Source: a virus
IMG/VR virus record: IMGVR_UViG_3300037882_000626
Span: 1 to 46,599 of that record
Reading direction: 5' to 3' (one strand)
DNA: 46,599 nucleotides
Under the pieces are notes generated by a model. That model had not been told where the DNA came from and ran no database searches. It saw only the letters and a list, made by a program, of their open reading frames with translations. The stretch's first letter is position 1; the number at the start of each line of letters is the position of its first letter. Position numbers and translations under genes: made by a program. Shown in pieces: positions 1 to 7,474 of the stretch.

Positions 1-19
1 AATGGTTGGGCTAAGTTAG
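1..19 (+). other. Possible 3' end of the VRR-NUC gene across a circular junction
   Basis: If base 46599 is joined to base 1, the VRR-NUC frame that starts at 46304 continues as V-M-V-G-L-S and stops at TAG 17-19. The next gene then starts 31 bases later on the same strand. This suggests a circular or circularly permuted molecule. A stop this early would arise by chance roughly one time in four, so it is only mild evidence. Bases 1-13 also repeat the right part of the operator at 7679-7693. Confidence 0.4.
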
Positions 20-50
20 TCGTATTGAAACGCGATGCGGAGAGATGAAG

Positions 51-470
51 ATGACAAATCAAGAATGCAGGCCGAATATATATGAAGCATTAATTGTTAA
101 ATTAGGACGTGCGCCAACCCATAAGGAGCAATACAAGGAAGTTAAACGTATTCAACGTGAATCACAGATATGGAAGCAGGCGGCGGAACGGAAAATGACA
201 CAGCTAAGTAAATCTGAAATAAGGCATGTAGCCAACGCTTTACGGCAAGCAGCAGCATGGAATAATTGTGTGCAATCTAACGCCACACTACTTAATCACT
301 CAAAAGAAGAAGTAAACGCAGAAAAAGCACAAATTGCCCTGAACGCAAATGATGATTTGGTCGCGGCAGTTAAGCTGACTATTGGTCTGTTACAAGAATT
401 GAACGATGGTGGGGCAAATAACCCAGAGTTAGAAATTTTAAAAGCTGCCCTCGCAAAAGCACAGCCATAA
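51..470 (+). CDS. Hypothetical early phage protein
   Basis: This encodes about 139 residues with no family I recognise. It is charged and probably mostly helical, with a K/R/Q/E-rich first half and a Leu/Ala-rich C-terminus. ATG codons lie at 45 and 51. The GGAG at 39-42 is 2 bases from the first and 8 from the second, so 51 is preferred. It is the first complete gene of the left operon and is followed 14 bases later by the next gene. Confidence 0.7.
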   Translation: MTNQECRPNIYEALIVKLGRAPTHKEQYKEVKRIQRESQIWKQAAERKMTQLSKSEIRHVANALRQAAAWNNCVQSNATLLNHSKEEVNAEKAQIALNANDDLVAAVKLTIGLLQELNDGGANNPELEILKAALAKAQP

Positions 471-484
471 AAATAGGAGACATC

Positions 485-1195
485 ATGTTAGCGTACCACA
501 ACAACGCAAAACTAAAGGCAAGCATGTCATCAGATATGCACTTTACCATTTCTGAAGGTCTAATTATCCAAGGCATGTCATTTCGTGACGTAGTTAGATG
601 CGTTAGCAGAGTTGAAAATGGTTCGTATAAAACTTTGGAGGAAGAAATAGGCATTCCTAGTTTGATTGCTCAACTGGCTGAATTTATTTTTGAAGGCTTG
701 GAATATGAAAAAGCTAAGAAATTTACAACGGATTTTCTTGAAGCAATTCCTGTTGGTGCTGACTTGTCTATGGTGTGGCCTAAATTAATACACTACGTGA
801 TGGTTGATAATGAAGTAGGATTAATAAATTTTGTTAAAACGGAATACAGTAAGTTCGCAATCGAACGCTTGGCTCATTTGTTTATGCGTAAAATTGATGG
901 TGAGATTATCACTGAAAATCAATGGATTTCCGATGGAAAATATTTTCTAAATCGCACTGATTATTATGATGATAAATATGATTCATGCACTGCTACCATT
1001 GAATATCAGGTGCGGGCAATTTACAATTTTGAACGCGGCTGTTTCGCTGATGGTGCTATTCTGGAACGTGCTACTAAGAATGCAGCTAAAGCTGTATCGG
1101 CTGCTTTTTCGGTATCAATTGGAAGAAAGGATTGTTACTCATTTTGTGCCGCTTATCTCATTAAGCTTTTATCGGAAGCACAGGTGCAATCATGA
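485..1195 (+). CDS. Conserved phage protein of unknown function (MLAYHN family)
   Basis: This encodes 236 residues. The N-terminal MLAYHN and the internal stretches EEEIGIPSLIAQL, IFEGLEYEKAK and FLEAIPVGADLSMVWPKL recall, from memory, a family of uncharacterised proteins in phages and prophages of Proteobacteria. No catalytic motif is evident. An AGGAG at 475-479 precedes the start with 5-base spacing. The stop overlaps the next start as ATGA at 1192-1195, which indicates translational coupling. Family membership is by recall only; the function is unknown. Confidence 0.75.
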   Translation: MLAYHNNAKLKASMSSDMHFTISEGLIIQGMSFRDVVRCVSRVENGSYKTLEEEIGIPSLIAQLAEFIFEGLEYEKAKKFTTDFLEAIPVGADLSMVWPKLIHYVMVDNEVGLINFVKTEYSKFAIERLAHLFMRKIDGEIITENQWISDGKYFLNRTDYYDDKYDSCTATIEYQVRAIYNFERGCFADGAILERATKNAAKAVSAAFSVSIGRKDCYSFCAAYLIKLLSEAQVQS

Positions 1196-1389
1196 GTAAA
1201 TCACGATGCGATTTATACTCAAACCAAGAGCATTTATCCACTGTTATGTTGCACAAACTGCCAATAGTAGGCGACAATATTATCCTTAATAAAAAAAGCT
1301 TCACGGTAATTGAAAGAGTTTTTTTATTAGACAGCAAGAACCAATCACAACAATGGCTAAGTTTTTCATTAGAGGAAATAGAACCATGA
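1192..1389 (+). CDS. Hypothetical small protein
   Basis: This encodes 65 residues. The middle part has alternating hydrophobic and charged residues (VGDNIILNKKSFTVIERVFLL), suggesting a small beta-rich fold. It overlaps the genes on both sides through ATGA junctions (1192-1195 and 1386-1389). No family is recognised. Confidence 0.55.
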   Translation: MSKSRCDLYSNQEHLSTVMLHKLPIVGDNIILNKKSFTVIERVFLLDSKNQSQQWLSFSLEEIEP

Positions 1390-1592
1390 CCATCCAGCAA
1401 GCATTTTCAACTTTCTTTATCGTTGGCCTTCTAACTGTAATGGGTTTGCAGACAGCAAGCGCTGTTGAGCGTCACGAAACACGCCGCCAAGCCGCCATTA
1501 ACCGTGAGAACATTATCGCAAGTTCATTCGATGCGCGTGATGCAAGGCTTGTGAACTATCTGCCAAAACTACCGGTGAAGGAATTGAAATAA
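1386..1592 (+). CDS. Small exported protein with signal peptide
   Basis: This encodes 68 residues from ATG 1386, which overlaps the upstream stop. The N-terminus has a hydrophobic core (FFIVGLLTVMGL) followed by TASA-VE, a plausible signal peptidase I site near residue 26. The remainder is charged. A short secreted or periplasmic phage protein could modify the envelope, for example in superinfection exclusion, but that role is only a guess. A longer in-frame start at 1353 lies inside the previous gene and is disfavoured. Confidence 0.55.
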   Translation: MTIQQAFSTFFIVGLLTVMGLQTASAVERHETRRQAAINRENIIASSFDARDARLVNYLPKLPVKELK

Positions 1593-1885
1593 TGCCAACA
1601 CTTCGATATACGAAATATCATAATTTTGAGATTGATACCGCAGCAGGAACGCTTGTTTTTGAACTACAATTATCACGCGAAGGCCACACTTCACACGATG
1701 AAGTGACTGATGACTATGATATTTTGAGTTTTAAGGTTTTGGATGAAGAAGGCGGCCAGTTATTAAAGCTACTCAACCCAAAACACGAGTTTTTGATTCA
1801 TAATGGTTTTTGGAATGAAGATATTTTAAAAAGTATCCTAGACCTTTTCGACACTTTAGAATTCGACTTAAGAGAGGAAGGCTAA
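1592..1885 (+). CDS. Hypothetical acidic protein
   Basis: This encodes 97 residues, strongly acidic, with a probable beta N-terminal half and a helical C-terminus (LKSILDLFDTLEFDL). GAAGGA at 1577-1582 is a reasonable ribosome-binding site. The start overlaps the upstream stop by one base. No family is recognised. Small acidic early phage proteins are sometimes DNA mimics or inhibitors, but no specific motif supports that here. Confidence 0.6.
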   Translation: MPTLRYTKYHNFEIDTAAGTLVFELQLSREGHTSHDEVTDDYDILSFKVLDEEGGQLLKLLNPKHEFLIHNGFWNEDILKSILDLFDTLEFDLREEG

Positions 1886-1886
1886 C

Positions 1887-2090
1887 ATGAACATTCTAAT
1901 CCACCCACAAGCCATAGAACAGCCGTTTAACAAGCTTGCTTTCACGTCAGGCTTATCCATGGGCGCGCATGACAGGGATTTACGGAAACCGTGCAACGCC
2001 GATAACTGGCCGTATCAAAATAACACTGACCAAGTACGCCGCGCATGTTTCGAAAACGGTTATTATCAGGGGTATAAAATCAATGGATAA
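1887..2090 (+). CDS. Hypothetical small protein (NGYYQGY C-terminus)
   Basis: This encodes 67 residues. The middle and C-terminal part (DNWPY, DQVRRACFENGYYQGY) recalls a short uncharacterised phage family. AGAGAGGAAGG just upstream is a strong ribosome-binding site. The 3' end overlaps the start of the next mini-gene by 8 bases. A +1-frame ORF over the same bases is used only at its 3' end. Confidence 0.55.
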   Translation: MNILIHPQAIEQPFNKLAFTSGLSMGAHDRDLRKPCNADNWPYQNNTDQVRRACFENGYYQGYKING

Positions 2091-2163
2091 CATTATGCTT
2101 TTGATAATTGCGGCTGGTTTTGTTGGGATGATTATTTTTCCTATATTTAGAAAAACAGATTAA
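2083..2163 (+). CDS. 26-residue single-span membrane peptide
   Basis: ATG 2083 opens a 26-residue frame with one hydrophobic segment (IMLLIIAAGFVGMIIFPIF) and a basic C-terminal tail. It overlaps the end of the upstream gene by 8 bases, as other genes in this operon do. Its size makes the call uncertain, but similar single-span peptides occur at 3503 and 5559. Confidence 0.4.
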   Translation: MDNIMLLIIAAGFVGMIIFPIFRKTD

Positions 2164-2230
2164 CGGTGGAGTGAGATGGGTGCGAAGCTGTTGATACGGT
2201 GGCCATCATTTTTATAGGAGTATGACGACG

Positions 2231-2446
2231 ATGAGTAATTCAACAGTTTATGCGGTCATGACTGCAACGGTAGAAGTAATGCTTAGACCAAGCAACGGAA
2301 GTGAGACATTTGATGAAATGCTTGAGGTTGCAACATCTGAAGCTAAAACCATTTTGCAAAACATAGGCAGTAAGCATGGCCAAGATATACGCTTTGTTGG
2401 AGAGCCTATTTTAAAGCATGTCTTAGTGAAAGGTAAACAGTCATGA
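2231..2446 (+). CDS. Hypothetical small protein
   Basis: This encodes 71 residues from ATG 2231. An in-frame ATG at 2222 is only one base after AGGAG (2216-2220), whereas 2231 is 10 bases away, so the later start is preferred. The sequence is consistent with an alpha/beta fold. The 58 bases before it (2164-2221) hold no gene. Its 3' end overlaps the next start by 4 bases. Confidence 0.6.
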   Translation: MSNSTVYAVMTATVEVMLRPSNGSETFDEMLEVATSEAKTILQNIGSKHGQDIRFVGEPILKHVLVKGKQS

Positions 2447-2946
2447 CCCCCGCAATCGAGCAAGCCGTGAAGGCGTTGGAACGTATATCGAAGATGTACG
2501 CTAACACATGGGATTTAGTTGATGGCGGACTAATGATGTTTCAGGAAGGAATACCTGAATTTGAAGCAGCGCATGAAGATGTTGTTCAAGCCCTCACTTC
2601 ACTCCGCGCCCTAACCGAGCCTGCGGCAGTGAGCAAAACCGATGAGGAATTGGCTAGGGAGTTGGCTGATAAGTTTGAGCAAGAATTATGCGGTTCTATT
2701 AATTCAGGATTTGGCGTTGATTTACTAACCCAAGCCTTCACCGCCATACGCGCACAGGCAAGGAGTGAGGTGTTGGAGGAAGCGGCAGAATACTTTCAAA
2801 TCCAGCTTGATAAATTCAATGAGGAGCACTCAATGCAGGATATGGAAAACGGCGTGTATGAATACGGCAATAATGCTGAAGCTGAATACGCTGAAACTAT
2901 GACGTATTTTATTGAAGAAATCCGCAAGTTAAAGTACACCAAATGA
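2443..2946 (+). CDS. Hypothetical helical protein
   Basis: This encodes 167 residues, mostly acidic and helical. The N-terminus (IEQAVKALERI, VVQALTSLRAL) resembles modular start segments shared among unrelated phage proteins; a similar layout is seen at 6441 and 3915. The C-terminal half is glutamate-rich. ATGA-type overlap links it to both neighbours. The function is unknown. Confidence 0.65.
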   Translation: MTPAIEQAVKALERISKMYANTWDLVDGGLMMFQEGIPEFEAAHEDVVQALTSLRALTEPAAVSKTDEELARELADKFEQELCGSINSGFGVDLLTQAFTAIRAQARSEVLEEAAEYFQIQLDKFNEEHSMQDMENGVYEYGNNAEAEYAETMTYFIEEIRKLKYTK

Positions 2947-3506
2947 AATTCCAAATTAAATCACGTTTTGACGCATCGGTTATTTTTGAATGTGAGTTAG
3001 ACGCTTCATTCGAAACTAAACATTCATCAATTCAATTAGGCGCGGCTGTTAAAATTGCTTATGCAGAAAAGAAAAACCTGCGAGGGGCTTACCTGCAAGC
3101 GGCTTACCTGCAAGCGGCTTACCTGCAAGGGGCTGACCTGCAAGCGGCTGACCTGCGAGGGGCTGACCTGCAAGGGGCTGACCTGCGAGGGGCTTACCTG
3201 CGAGGGGCTGACCTGCAATCGGCTGACCTGCAAGCGGCTGACCTGCGAGGGGCTGATGGCAAAAAAATTAAACTCATTGGAGGGCAGCCAATTATTTCAA
3301 TCGGCACACTTGGAAGCCGTCAAGATTACTTACTAGCCTATGAAACAGAAAAAGGCATTTACATAAAAACTGGGTGTTTCTTTGACACGATAAAAGCCTT
3401 CAAGAAATCAGTAAAAGAAAAACACAGCTCAAATGTTCACGGCAAAGAATACGCGGCGGCTATTAAAATGATTGAATCTGTATTTAAAGCGAGGGCAACC
3501 AAATGA
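2943..3506 (+). CDS. Pentapeptide-repeat protein
   Basis: This encodes 187 residues. Residues 45-104 are twelve consecutive pentapeptides of the form (D/Y)L(Q/R)(G/A/S)A, which in this family build a right-handed quadrilateral beta-helix. The flanks are non-repetitive. The C-terminal part (IGTLGSRQDYLLAY, IKTGCFF, NVHGKEY) resembles a C-terminal module that I recall from other phage and prophage pentapeptide proteins. Pentapeptide proteins include DNA mimics that act on gyrase, but this short helix is not enough to claim that activity. The DNA repeats are nearly identical, implying recent expansion. Confidence 0.85.
   Translation: MKFQIKSRFDASVIFECELDASFETKHSSIQLGAAVKIAYAEKKNLRGAYLQAAYLQAAYLQGADLQAADLRGADLQGADLRGAYLRGADLQSADLQAADLRGADGKKIKLIGGQPIISIGTLGSRQDYLLAYETEKGIYIKTGCFFDTIKAFKKSVKEKHSSNVHGKEYAAAIKMIESVFKARATK
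3075..3254 (+). repeat. Twelve tandem 15-bp repeats inside the pentapeptide gene
   Basis: The repeat unit is close to ACCTGCRAGSGGCTK and runs without interruption for 12 units. Units differ at only a few positions, which switch Gln/Arg, Ala/Gly/Ser and Asp/Tyr. Because the unit is 15 bp, every reading frame through it stays open and spurious ORFs appear on both strands. Confidence 0.9.
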
Positions 3507-3637
3507 CAGAAACGCAATTTTTATACATATTTATGTGCGTAGCTTGCCTGTGCGCCGTCAGTTGGTGGAGCGGATATTATCTTGGTAAAGCGCATGGTTT
3601 ACTCGATTCCATGAAGCATCGGGAGTCAATCAAATGA
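3503..3637 (+). CDS. 44-residue single-span membrane protein
   Basis: ATG 3503 overlaps the upstream stop. The peptide has one hydrophobic span (FLYIFMCVACLCAVSWW) followed by a glycine/tyrosine patch and a charged tail. The stop overlaps the next start (ATGA, 3634-3637). Small inner-membrane proteins like this are common in phage early operons; no function can be assigned. Confidence 0.5.
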   Translation: MTETQFLYIFMCVACLCAVSWWSGYYLGKAHGLLDSMKHRESIK

Positions 3638-3918
3638 AAACAGACCGTGACGCTCTTTGTGAGAAATACTTCCCGCAGAAATGGGCAGGCATAAAAGATG
3701 CTGTTGGCAAAAGTAAGGCTCGCAACAACCTACGCAAAGCCGCCGGATACGCTGCCAAGAATGATAAGTTACGCGCTGCCGGAGCGTCTTGCGCTAATTG
3801 CAGCAGCTTTAATGCAACAGGTGCATGTGGCTCGTATTGCGATAGAGATACAGATTTTTATGGTTACGCTTTAACCAAGCCAGACGACTTGTGCGCTAAA
3901 TGGAGTGCTAAAAAATGA
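3634..3918 (+). CDS. Cysteine-rich small protein
   Basis: This encodes 94 residues. The N-terminal half is basic and the C-terminal half holds a cysteine cluster (CANC, GACGSYC, LCAKW), suggesting a metal-binding knuckle or Fe-S site. The segment DFYGYALTKPDDLC looks like a conserved phage motif, by recall. It overlaps its neighbours at both ends. The function is unknown. Confidence 0.6.
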   Translation: MKTDRDALCEKYFPQKWAGIKDAVGKSKARNNLRKAAGYAAKNDKLRAAGASCANCSSFNATGACGSYCDRDTDFYGYALTKPDDLCAKWSAKK

Positions 3919-4226
3919 CAACAGACCCGATTGAAGTGATACGCGGAGCTTTAGAAAGCTGGCAGCATGTTAAAGCTATAAGCATACAAGGCGAGATATA
4001 CCAGCATGAGAATATCGGAGTAACGCAAGCACTAGCCGCGCTCGAAACGGTGAAGGATAATTACTTGCCGGAACCACCTAAAGGTTGGTCTATTCATTCA
4101 ATGTTTAATATTGGCCACGAGTGGCATTGCGCGTTGCGGTATATGTTCAATGCGCGATTTGCAACTGGACAGGCAGTTACCCCCAGCGCCGCCTTCCTCG
4201 CAGCAGTCAAAGCTATTGGTGAATAA
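3915..4226 (+). CDS. Hypothetical phage protein
   Basis: This encodes 103 residues. It contains a Trp/His-rich centre (PPKGWSIHSMF, GHEWHCALRY) and an Ala-rich C-terminus (SAAFLAAVKAIGE). The layout suggests a modular family of small phage proteins. No catalytic motif is visible. It starts within the stop of the previous gene. Confidence 0.6.
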   Translation: MTTDPIEVIRGALESWQHVKAISIQGEIYQHENIGVTQALAALETVKDNYLPEPPKGWSIHSMFNIGHEWHCALRYMFNARFATGQAVTPSAAFLAAVKAIGE

Positions 4227-4227
4227 T

Positions 4228-4557
4228 ATGGGCATGTATGACCAAATAGAATGCAAATATTTATTGCCAGTTGATGGGGCGAATGCGTTTCTATACCAGA
4301 CAAAATGCACATACGCTCAATCTCTTGATAGATACGAAATTAGAGAAGACGGAACGCTTTGGCACGAAAAACATTCCGGTTGCACGTCACGCCTGAATAA
4401 ACGCTGGGTGCAACAAGAAACATTCACTGGCGAAATTATATTTTATGATACGCCAAAAAAAGGTTCTTGGTTAGAATTTTCCGCTTATTTTGTTAATGGA
4501 AAAGTAAGCCAAATTAATGTTCTCGAAAATACATGGAAAGCTATAGGTGATGTATGA
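4228..4557 (+). CDS. Conserved hypothetical phage protein (MGMYDQIE family)
   Basis: This encodes 109 residues from ATG 4228, one base after the previous stop. The beginning (MGMYDQIECKYLLP) and the later QTKC and LDRYEIREDGTL recall a small phage family of unknown function whose members start MGMFD. A longer frame begins at 4111 but is buried in the previous gene. The protein is probably beta-rich. Confidence 0.65.
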   Translation: MGMYDQIECKYLLPVDGANAFLYQTKCTYAQSLDRYEIREDGTLWHEKHSGCTSRLNKRWVQQETFTGEIIFYDTPKKGSWLEFSAYFVNGKVSQINVLENTWKAIGDV

Positions 4558-4700
4558 CCCCTGAAGAATTTATTGCCAAGGAACGGCAAGGCTTACGCAA
4601 TTTTGAAAAGTTCTGGCAACAAGAATGCGAGAAAACACCAGAACTTTATCCAGCCACGATGCCGAATGCAGAATGGAGAGACCAATTTCTATCGTTTTAA
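4554..4700 (+). CDS. 48-residue hypothetical protein
   Basis: ATG 4554 overlaps the upstream stop (ATGA). The peptide has an acidic, aromatic character (FEKFWQQE, AEWRDQFLSF) and resembles, by recall, short phage proteins starting M-T-x-E-E-F. It is too short for firm family assignment. Confidence 0.45.
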   Translation: MTPEEFIAKERQGLRNFEKFWQQECEKTPELYPATMPNAEWRDQFLSF

Positions 4701-4714
4701 AAAGCAAATACCCT

Positions 4715-4861
4715 ATGACCCGCGCACACCGAATGAAGAAACTGGCGGGGTTGGTAAAGTGTTGGGATATAAGCATTGCACCATTTTCGATTAACAGCAA
4801 AAAGAAACGTGATATTCACGCGCAACAACTCAAAGCACTACGCAACCAAGGGAGAAAGTAA
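4715..4861 (+). CDS. 48-residue basic peptide
   Basis: ATG 4715 opens a 48-residue very basic frame, ending one base before the next start at 4863. It could bind nucleic acid. Two other frames are also open here, so coding status is uncertain; the tight junction with the following gene favours this one. Confidence 0.35.
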   Translation: MTRAHRMKKLAGLVKCWDISIAPFSINSKKKRDIHAQQLKALRNQGRK

Positions 4862-4862
4862 G

Positions 4863-5123
4863 ATGAGTAAAATAATTATAAAACAAGACGAAAAAGACGC
4901 TGTTCCTACCGAAGTTTTAGCAACCAATATCCGCACAATCGCTGCGGCAGTTAAAGCACTGCGCAAAGGTAGTCTTGGGGATAAAGCTTTACTGCTTTTA
5001 ATAAGTGAAAATTGTAGAACAAAAAATAAACGTGGTTATTATATAAAAAACACCGTTAGTGTTTCAACTGTGAAAACAGTTTTAGACAGCATCGAAAATT
5101 TGAGCAGCGCTTATTTGAAATAA
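4863..5123 (+). CDS. Hypothetical protein
   Basis: This encodes 86 residues from ATG 4863, preceded by GGGAGAAAG. The sequence is helical and Lys/Leu-rich (AAVKALRKG, KALLLLISEN) with a C-terminal helix (VKTVLDSIENLSSAYLK). This could be a small winged-helix-like fold, but the evidence is weak. An extended start at 4776 overlaps the preceding frame and is not preferred. Confidence 0.55.
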   Translation: MSKIIIKQDEKDAVPTEVLATNIRTIAAAVKALRKGSLGDKALLLLISENCRTKNKRGYYIKNTVSVSTVKTVLDSIENLSSAYLK

Positions 5124-5146
5124 CTTAAAGCACTACGTGGGAAGAG

Positions 5147-5341
5147 ATGAAATTATTTAAATACGAAGTTTTTAATTCAAACAAGGATTTTTGTGAATGG
5201 CAACAAAGGTTTGAATTAGTTGAAATTGTTCAAATATCACCAATAAATGTTCAGGTAGACACAACCAATAACAAAGAAAATGAGATAAAGTTTTCTAGCA
5301 CGGTTGGTGTGTTTATTGTTTATAGGGAACGTGAAAAATGA
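5147..5341 (+). CDS. Hypothetical small phage protein
   Basis: This encodes 64 residues after GGGAAGAG at 5138-5145. The start (MKLFKYEVFNSNKDFCEWQ) and the following beta segments recall short phage proteins in which an F/W-Q motif is followed by an I-x-x-I-S-P strand. Its 3' end overlaps the next ATG by 4 bases. Confidence 0.5.
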   Translation: MKLFKYEVFNSNKDFCEWQQRFELVEIVQISPINVQVDTTNNKENEIKFSSTVGVFIVYREREK

Positions 5342-5562
5342 CCAACCGCAAACCAAAACCAAAACTGCGCAAGGGTGAGACTGTGTGGTGGACGATAGCT
5401 GTGGATGGTTATCCTATTGCTCCATACGCAGCAGCTACAAGAAAGGCTGCAATACGTGCTTTTAACGAAAACATTATTCAACCAAATGACGGTAGTCCTT
5501 TGCAAACTATCAAAGATTACCGTCACTACAAACCCGTCAAAATCATCGTGAGGCTGGCATGA
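5338..5562 (+). CDS. Hypothetical small basic protein
   Basis: This encodes 74 residues, basic at both ends, with ETVWWTIAVDGYPIAPYAAATRK in the middle. No recognised family. It overlaps the gene on each side by 4 bases. Confidence 0.55.
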   Translation: MTNRKPKPKLRKGETVWWTIAVDGYPIAPYAAATRKAAIRAFNENIIQPNDGSPLQTIKDYRHYKPVKIIVRLA

Positions 5563-5669
5563 GTACCGCGCTAATTATCCTTGGTTTTATTGTCCTGTTG
5601 CCGATTGCCGTTGTGGCTGGTTTTTTACTGGTCATATTTGTAATTAAACTTTTATCGGAGTTACTGTAA
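5559..5669 (+). CDS. 36-residue membrane peptide
   Basis: ATG 5559 overlaps the upstream stop. Nearly the whole peptide is hydrophobic (IILGFIVLLPIAVV followed by FLLVIFVIKLL), giving one long or two short membrane segments. A GGAG (5658-5661) near its end serves the next gene, whose start overlaps its stop. A role in the envelope is only inferred. Confidence 0.45.
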   Translation: MSTALIILGFIVLLPIAVVAGFLLVIFVIKLLSELL

Positions 5670-6076
5670 TGAACAAAACACCACCCACCGATGGATTGCG
5701 GAGTGCTGAGGCTATGAATGATTTGAAAATGCAAGACGTTATTAAACAGGTTCGCAATAGTGGTGATATTTCAGCGTCAATTTTTATCAACGCTTTTGCA
5801 CAGCAATATCAAGCAACCAAGCCTAATAAAGAAGCCGATGCATGGGCGCAGAATTATGGCTCTGCAATGCAAGAAATTCAACGATTAGAAAACGCCCTCA
5901 CATCGCAATCCGAAAAGATGCGCGTGATGGAACACGGAATTGTTTATGATATGCGCCAAGGACTTGCGCGTATTTACCGACAAGGGCATAGAGCGCACCC
6001 AGATGCACAACATTTAGCGCGTATAGCTTCTGAGGTTTTAACCAAAGCTGATGCTGCGCTTGCGGATAAGGAGTGA
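5669..6076 (+). CDS. Hypothetical protein with coiled-coil centre
   Basis: This encodes 135 residues. The region around AMQEIQRLENALTSQSEKMRVMEHG suggests a coiled coil; the ends are polar. GGAG at 5658-5661 is the likely ribosome-binding site. No known domain is evident. Confidence 0.6.
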   Translation: MNKTPPTDGLRSAEAMNDLKMQDVIKQVRNSGDISASIFINAFAQQYQATKPNKEADAWAQNYGSAMQEIQRLENALTSQSEKMRVMEHGIVYDMRQGLARIYRQGHRAHPDAQHLARIASEVLTKADAALADKE

Positions 6077-6082
6077 TGGGGG

Positions 6083-6235
6083 ATGAAATATTCAGTGTTT
6101 CCAAAAATGGCTAGATATTTTTATCTAAGTATCAAAATTCGCAACAAGGGATTACCTATTGTTGAATTTGATGAATTTATTCAAATGCTGGAAAAGGGCA
6201 GAGGTAACGACCCAAGCCGTATAAAATTATATTAA
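6083..6235 (+). CDS. 50-residue hypothetical protein
   Basis: ATG 6083 follows a GGGGG run in the short gap after the previous stop. The peptide is basic with an aromatic N-terminus (YSVFPKMARYFYLS) and a helical centre (VEFDEFIQMLEKG). An ATG at 6075 in another frame stops after 12 codons. No family is recognised. Confidence 0.4.
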   Translation: MKYSVFPKMARYFYLSIKIRNKGLPIVEFDEFIQMLEKGRGNDPSRIKLY

Positions 6236-6249
6236 AAAGGACACCCCTA

Positions 6250-6444
6250 ATGACTGACATGACCAGACCTTTGATTGGCGTAATGTTTAAGCAATGGCGC
6301 ACTGGATGCGGATATTCGATACGCGATGTTGAGACAATTACGGGAATAAATAAAAGCCAGATTTCACGGCTTGAACACGATAAACCGCTAGACCAAGCCA
6401 ATACAATTAAACTAATTAATTTTCTTTTTGGATTTTATCAATGA
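6250..6444 (+). CDS. Small HTH protein (Cro/CI type)
   Basis: This encodes 64 residues. The segment around residues 8-50 (FKQWRTGCGYSIRDVETITG then KSQISRLEHDK) follows the five-helix Cro/C1 HTH pattern, with the recognition helix near NKSQISRLEH. AAGGA lies 6236-6240. It has no dimerisation domain, so it may act as a Cro-like regulator. It could act at the operator at 7679-7693, but that link is inferred. Confidence 0.7.
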   Translation: MTDMTRPLIGVMFKQWRTGCGYSIRDVETITGINKSQISRLEHDKPLDQANTIKLINFLFGFYQ

Positions 6445-6956
6445 CTGACATGACAATCACCGAGCGTTTGAAGGCGATACGGGAACGTTTATTAGGCGAC
6501 ATTACCTATAAAAAAGGTACTTCAATTTACACGTATCAGAATGAGATTGACCACCTCACCGCCATCCTTCAAACCATCGAAGGCGCGGAAACGGATGCGG
6601 GGAAGTTGGCGGATTCATTTTTGAGTATTGCTTTTGAATTGGGTCTAAATATTAGCGACAAAGACGAAGGTGTTTTTCATGGAGTAATCAAGCAAGCTAT
6701 CACCGCCGCCCTGCTGAAAGCGGGGCAGCAAAGGTGGATGGATATTAGCACCGCGCCGAAGGATAAAGATATATTGGTGTATCAGAATCCTAGAGAAATA
6801 GATGGTGGTTATACCATACCAGAAGCTTATGGAGTGGGTTCAATAAATAGCAACGGTCAATTTAAATTAAAGGGCGGAGATTGTGAGCTAGAATTAGATA
6901 GACCAAATTACTGGCAACCGCTTCCCTCCCCACCATCATCGCAGGGAGGGGAATAG
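6441..6956 (+). CDS. Phage protein with C-terminal DUF551-like domain
   Basis: This encodes 171 residues. The C-terminal part starts WMDISTAPKDKDILVYQ and ends YWQPLPSPP, the pattern of the DUF551 family found in phages. The N-terminal half (TERLKAIRERL, ADSFLSIAFELG) is helical and may be a separate module. DUF551 has no established function. The start overlaps the HTH gene stop by 4 bases. Confidence 0.7.
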   Translation: MTDMTITERLKAIRERLLGDITYKKGTSIYTYQNEIDHLTAILQTIEGAETDAGKLADSFLSIAFELGLNISDKDEGVFHGVIKQAITAALLKAGQQRWMDISTAPKDKDILVYQNPREIDGGYTIPEAYGVGSINSNGQFKLKGGDCELELDRPNYWQPLPSPPSSQGGE

Positions 6957-6958
6957 AG

Positions 6959-7162
6959 ATGAGTGGCTGCCCCAATGAAGAAATTGTCGCTTATAGAGAT
7001 GGTAATTTTTATTCAAACGACCCCGTCAAAATTGCTAAGATGAAGAACCCCAAACCAGTGACTAGGGAGTTATGCGATACAATGTATAGGTTGCTTGGGA
7101 TTGAACACTGGAACGTGTTGAGTAAGGGTATAAAATTAACCGAGGACACCGAACATGACTAA
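6959..7162 (+). CDS. Hypothetical small protein
   Basis: This encodes 67 residues. It begins MSGCPNEEIVAYRDG, then a helical middle (TRELCDTMYRLLGIEHW). The upstream GGGAGGGG (6944-6951), inside the previous gene's end, supports the start. It overlaps the next gene by 8 bases. No family recognised. Confidence 0.5.
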   Translation: MSGCPNEEIVAYRDGNFYSNDPVKIAKMKNPKPVTRELCDTMYRLLGIEHWNVLSKGIKLTEDTEHD

Positions 7163-7301
7163 CAAACAAATAATCGAAGAAATGGCCGTAATAATTCGTG
7201 AGGGTAAGGAATTTCATTCTATAGATACAACTCACAATCTCATCCGCCGCCTGAACGAACTCGGCTACCAGATTACGAAGATTGAACCTGCGAGGATATG
7301 A
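7155..7301 (+). CDS. 48-residue hypothetical protein
   Basis: ATG 7155 overlaps the upstream gene by 8 bases. The peptide has two probable helices (KQIIEEMAVIIREG and THNLIRRLNELGYQI). The stop overlaps the next ATG (7298-7301). It could be a small helical adaptor; no specific function can be claimed. Confidence 0.45.
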   Translation: MTNKQIIEEMAVIIREGKEFHSIDTTHNLIRRLNELGYQITKIEPARI

Positions 7302-7474
7302 TATTGGCCGGAGGACGTACAGTAAATGAAAGCTCAGTGCCGGATATTGATTGTGTTTCAGAATGGGAAAATTCTAAAGGCGAGCGCGTGATTCTAATTC
7401 AAAACAACGTAAAATCCTACAAAGCCATGTCCCAAGCTGGGCGCATTACTATGAAAGATGAAAATGACACCTAA
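7298..7474 (+). CDS. 58-residue hypothetical protein
   Basis: ATG 7298 overlaps the upstream stop, giving 58 residues with a beta-like core (ERVILIQNNVKSYKAMSQ). Its 3' end overlaps the start of the HTH gene by 11 bases, matching operon style. No family recognised. Confidence 0.4.
   Translation: MILAGGRTVNESSVPDIDCVSEWENSKGERVILIQNNVKSYKAMSQAGRITMKDENDT

Noticed and set aside
3075-3254. CRISPR-like periodic sequence
   Set aside because: There are no spacers; the units are contiguous 15-bp coding repeats.
3036-3336. Cys- or Ser-rich ORFs on both strands over the repeat array
   Set aside because: They arise because a 15-bp unit keeps all frames open; the pentapeptide frame has flanking non-repeat domains and operon overlap.
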